Of a DNA stretch of 64,000 nucleotides, positions 61,249 to 64,000 are shown in pieces. Source of the stretch: Methanospirillum lacunae (GTDB lineage: Archaea > Halobacteriota > Methanomicrobia > Methanomicrobiales > Methanospirillaceae); NCBI RefSeq assembly GCF_046195335.1, contig NZ_CP176093.1; one strand, 5' to 3'. How positions within the stretch are numbered: position 1 is the stretch's first letter; each line of letters starts with the position of its first letter. The notes under the pieces were generated by a model, which worked only from the letters and a program-made list of their open reading frames with translations, had not been told where the DNA came from and made no database searches. The position numbers and the translations under genes were made by a program.

Positions 61249-63261
61249 ATGTACCATATGACCGGCCAGCGGCCGATAAAATGTCCTCTCCAGAATCCTG
61301 ATTACTGTCTTTATGCTACCAGCACATTTCTGCCTCTTCTCAGCCAGCTGGAAGCAGAACTACAGGGTGTGGTGAAGGATGATGATATCGAGTATGTCCA
61401 TCGCAGCCGGGTGGCGACACGAAGAATACGTGCTGCATTTCCCTTATTTTCTGACTGTCTCCCTGAAGATGCCAGGCAAAAATGGGAGAACCAGATTCGC
61501 AAACTTACGCGATCACTAGGTGAAGCACGCGATCTTGATGTACAGATAGAATTTGTCCGTGCTTTTCTTGCAGAGTGCTGTCCTGAAAAGAGAAATACAG
61601 TTCTTCTCTTCTCATCTGCTGAACCTCTTCAGATTTCACAGGTGATCACGGACCCCGCATTAGTCTCACAACAGAGCCTTCCAGTACCCCCCCTTACAGT
61701 CAAAGACCGGATTTCTTCCTGGATTGGTAAACATCTAAAAAACCTCCATCAGGAGAAGGAACCATTAGGAGGAGAAAAAGAGACTGCCTCTAATATCCCC
61801 CAAGCCGGGAAGATCAGTTTGTTTCAGTCATCTGACCCTGTTACTTTAGGACTTGAATGTCTTCTGCTGAGGCTGATACAGAAAAGGAGGGTGATGCAAC
61901 CAGGTGTTTCTGAAGAGGTATCAGATTTTACCAGGAAAGGGGTTATCCAGGATATGGCAGCCTTTCTCCATGATCTAAAAATCAGGGCAATGCTTGAAGG
62001 AACGGGAGTCCATCCGGTTCAGACCTACGAGCGTGCCTTCATGCAGATCATGGCCCGCGTATCTGATCTCTTTTGGTTCGAGCCATATCTTCAGGACTCG
62101 TCACGGATAGAGCAACACCACGAGATGCGTATCGCTGCAAAGAGGCTTCGATACACACTTGAAGCCTACGCTGGGCTTTACGAGGATCGCCTTAAGCCCG
62201 AGATCAAGGTAATCAAACATCTTCAGGAACTCCTAGGTGACATCCATGATTGTGATGTCTGGATCGGGCTTATGCCCCGGTTTCTTGAAGAAGAGGAGGA
62301 GCGGTCTATTACCTATTTCGGAAATCATGGATTCTTCGAACTCATAAAACCAGGGATCTCTCTCCTTATCACGGACAGGGAAAAAAGCCGTGAAGAACAG
62401 TTCAGAGAACTTACCAAGAACTGGGAAGAAGTAAAAGATGAGGGATTCTGGAACAGATTCTCTGAGAAGATCTCATTACCACTTCAGCATTCATTTGACG
62501 GGGCCATAGATTCTGAACATACAGGACCACTTACCATCGCCCTGATCAGTGATGTGCATGCAAACCTTCCTGCACTGGAAGCTGTTCTTGCTGATGCACA
62601 GGTGAGGGGTGCGTCTGTGGTTCTTCATGCAGGAGATCTAACCGGTTACGGACCGTTCCCTGATGAGGTTATCAACCTTATCAGAGAGAGACATATCATC
62701 AGTGTTATCGGGAACTATGATCTCTCGGTTCTTTCGAAAAAATGGAAGAAGGGAAAGCCTTCATCAAAGGAGAAACAACTGGCGATGAGATGGGCATATC
62801 ACCAGATATCAGATGAAAACCGCACTTGGCTAGCCAGCCTTCCCAGAAAGGTATGCATGTGTGTACGAGGCATCCCACTGATTCTCACACATGGAAGTCC
62901 TGATTCACTGACAGAATACCTCGATTATGGAACCCCTGACACCAGACTTCACGAGATCGCAGCTGCAGAAGAAGCGAAAGTTATCATAACCGGGCATTCA
63001 CACAGGGGGGCAGCCCGTGAAGTAGACGGTGTCTGGTTCATCAATGCAGGCAGTGTCGGCAGGCCGGAAGATGGTGATCCCAGGGCCTGCTACGCCCTTC
63101 TTACCGTTGAACCCTTTTCAATCATTCATATCAGGGTCCCATATGAAATAGAGCGGACCATTGAGGAATTACATCACAGGCACCTCCCTGATGCATTCGC
63201 ACGAATCATCAGGGAAGGGAAATCTCTGGATGTGGTTCAGGATCCTGAGGAACAGACTTGA
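61249..63261 (+). CDS. CHAD domain fused to a metallophosphoesterase
   Basis: A 670-residue fusion. Residues ~20-410 are a CHAD domain with its conserved basic/His pattern (YVHRSRVATRRIRAAF, SLGEARDLDVQ, HEMRIAAKRLRYTLEAY, LQELLGDIHDCDVW), interrupted by a variable stretch at ~115-235. CHAD domains bind polyphosphate. Residues ~425-660 are a calcineurin-like phosphoesterase of the MJ0936/YfcE kind with all metal ligands (SDVHANLPAL, HAGDLTGYG, GNYD, LTHGSP, TGHSHRG). Two downstream genes overlap it in series and encode exopolyphosphatase parts, so a polyphosphate role is well supported by context. The start could be ATG 61249 or 61258. Direct enzymatic activity on polyphosphate is inference. 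Confidence 0.9.
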   Translation: MYHMTGQRPIKCPLQNPDYCLYATSTFLPLLSQLEAELQGVVKDDDIEYVHRSRVATRRIRAAFPLFSDCLPEDARQKWENQIRKLTRSLGEARDLDVQIEFVRAFLAECCPEKRNTVLLFSSAEPLQISQVITDPALVSQQSLPVPPLTVKDRISSWIGKHLKNLHQEKEPLGGEKETASNIPQAGKISLFQSSDPVTLGLECLLLRLIQKRRVMQPGVSEEVSDFTRKGVIQDMAAFLHDLKIRAMLEGTGVHPVQTYERAFMQIMARVSDLFWFEPYLQDSSRIEQHHEMRIAAKRLRYTLEAYAGLYEDRLKPEIKVIKHLQELLGDIHDCDVWIGLMPRFLEEEEERSITYFGNHGFFELIKPGISLLITDREKSREEQFRELTKNWEEVKDEGFWNRFSEKISLPLQHSFDGAIDSEHTGPLTIALISDVHANLPALEAVLADAQVRGASVVLHAGDLTGYGPFPDEVINLIRERHIISVIGNYDLSVLSKKWKKGKPSSKEKQLAMRWAYHQISDENRTWLASLPRKVCMCVRGIPLILTHGSPDSLTEYLDYGTPDTRLHEIAAAEEAKVIITGHSHRGAAREVDGVWFINAGSVGRPEDGDPRACYALLTVEPFSIIHIRVPYEIERTIEELHHRHLPDAFARIIREGKSLDVVQDPEEQT

Positions 63262-63878
63262 GCTTCACTGATTCCATCAGGGTGGGTCAGTTAGAAGAGC
63301 AAAGTGTAGATCCCACTCTCTCGTTCATGGAGCGCTATGATCCTGATCATCCTCACGCCTTCCAGGTAGAACGACTTTCAGGACTGCTTTTTGATCTCCT
63401 TACCGGGTTTCATGGAATGGGAGATCCTGAACGGCGACTTCTCTCACTGGCATCTCTTCTTCATGATATAGGCTGGAGCGTACCATCTCGTCCCCATCAT
63501 AAGGCTTCAATGGATCTCATTCTATCAGACACAACCATCCCATTGACTCCAACAGACCGGCAGATTGTGGCCCTCATTGCCAGGTATCATCGCAAAGCAC
63601 ATCCGGATCCCTCTCATTCATCATTTGCCAGATTAACTAATAAGGAGAAATGGCAGGTTCGGTGGTCTGCAGGTATTCTGCGTCTTGCCGATGCCCTTGA
63701 TCGTTTCCACCGTTCATCGGTACAGGAACTGTCAATCCAGACAGGTGAGGGGGTCATTCAAATTGATTGCAGGACTACAGATGATCATATCCCTGAGCCG
63801 GAAACCCGGGTACTTGAAAAGAAGTCGGCTCTGCTCAGTGAGGTGACCGGGTGCCGGATAGAAATTTCATGGAATTAA
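63258..63878 (+). CDS. HD-domain protein matching the C-terminal domain of exopolyphosphatase
   Basis: A 206-residue protein equal to the HD-like domain III of Ppx/GppA enzymes, here as a separate gene. Signatures are HPHAFQVERLSGLLFDLL, LASLLHDIGWSVPSRPHHKAS, IALIARYHRKAHPDPSHSSF and ILRLADALDRFHRSS. The HD metal pair (LLHDIG) is intact, as in domain III. It starts at TTG 63258, overlapping the CHAD stop (TTGA), and overlaps the Ppx N-terminal gene by ten bases, so the three are tightly coupled. The free HD domain probably associates with the Ppx protein to rebuild a full enzyme. Confidence 0.88.
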   Translation: MSFTDSIRVGQLEEQSVDPTLSFMERYDPDHPHAFQVERLSGLLFDLLTGFHGMGDPERRLLSLASLLHDIGWSVPSRPHHKASMDLILSDTTIPLTPTDRQIVALIARYHRKAHPDPSHSSFARLTNKEKWQVRWSAGILRLADALDRFHRSSVQELSIQTGEGVIQIDCRTTDDHIPEPETRVLEKKSALLSEVTGCRIEISWN

Positions 63879-64000
63879 ACGAGCCCAAAGTAGTTGCATT
63901 CATCGATCTTGGCACAAACTCAGCCAGGCTTCTGATCATCAGGCTGAACCTTAACTGTTCATATTCAGTTTTAACCCAGCAGAAGGAGGTTGTAAGATTA
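63869..64000 (+). CDS. ppx: Exopolyphosphatase / Ppx-GppA phosphatase, N-terminal part (cut by window end)
   Basis: The first 44 residues of a Ppx/GppA phosphatase, running off the window. VVAFIDLGTNSARLLIIRL is the first phosphate-binding loop of the ASKHA fold (canonical IDxGSNxxRLxI), and TQQKEVVRL follows as in exopolyphosphatases. The ATG overlaps the stop of the HD-domain gene by ten bases. Product hydrolyses terminal phosphates of polyphosphate or (p)ppGpp; which one cannot be told from this fragment. Confidence 0.85.
   Translation, partial: MELNEPKVVAFIDLGTNSARLLIIRLNLNCSYSVLTQQKEVVRL

Overview
The window looks like a chromosomal segment of a methanogenic archaeon of the order Methanomicrobiales, probably Methanospirillum or a close relative. 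Reading the translated genes supports this: a D-family replicative polymerase large subunit (DP2), Cdc48, RadB and archaeal AspRS (archaeal information processing); CofD (coenzyme F420); a long run of methyl-coenzyme M reductase activation and methanogenesis-marker genes; form III RuBisCO beside ribose-1,5-bisphosphate isomerase; and several very large PKD-domain surface proteins. The genus is inference; methanogen is close to certain.

Layout. 0-10 kb is a minus-strand block. In transcription order it holds UbiX, a UbiD-family decarboxylase and aconitase X (overlapping start and stop codons, probably the archaeal mevalonate branch), then a membrane DnaJ/TPR protein, DP2 carrying a 165-residue mini-intein, a SufS-like cysteine desulfurase and a secreted CARDB-like protein. 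10-22 kb holds three giant secreted paralogues built from beta-propeller, FYG-type beta and PKD modules, all ending in the same ~165-residue domain; the third contains seven nearly identical 294-bp tandem repeats. 22-30 kb holds an HD phosphohydrolase, CofD, a deoxyadenosine/MTA deaminase, AspRS, a core methionine synthase, a membrane wHTH regulator with a small partner, and an acyl-CoA ligase. 30-36 kb and 45-48 kb are AT-rich blocks of polytopic DUF2079/DUF2298 proteins with a DPM1-like glycosyltransferase and a flippase-like protein, probably surface glycan or lipid assembly. 36-45 kb holds Cdc48, LarC, RadB, a beta-helix surface protein, a TPR protein, a channel-like membrane protein and DapF.

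48-58 kb is the metabolic core: RuBisCO and R15P isomerase (minus), then HAD, AtwA, Mmp3, Mmp6, Mmp5, Mmp15, Mmp17, Mmp7 and a receiver protein (plus). Most genes there overlap or abut, so co-transcription is likely; the products fit the ATP-dependent activation of methyl-coenzyme M reductase. 58.8-59.3 kb is non-coding but rich in perfect inverted repeats and leads into a 57-codon Cys-containing ORF with a good ribosome binding site.

59.5-64 kb holds an EamA transporter with a histidine-rich tail, a chagasin-like lipoprotein, and a polyphosphate-type cluster: a CHAD-metallophosphoesterase fusion, a free HD domain resembling the C-terminal part of exopolyphosphatase, and the start of a Ppx/GppA gene cut by the window edge. 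I saw no tRNA, rRNA, CRISPR array, transposase or integrase.
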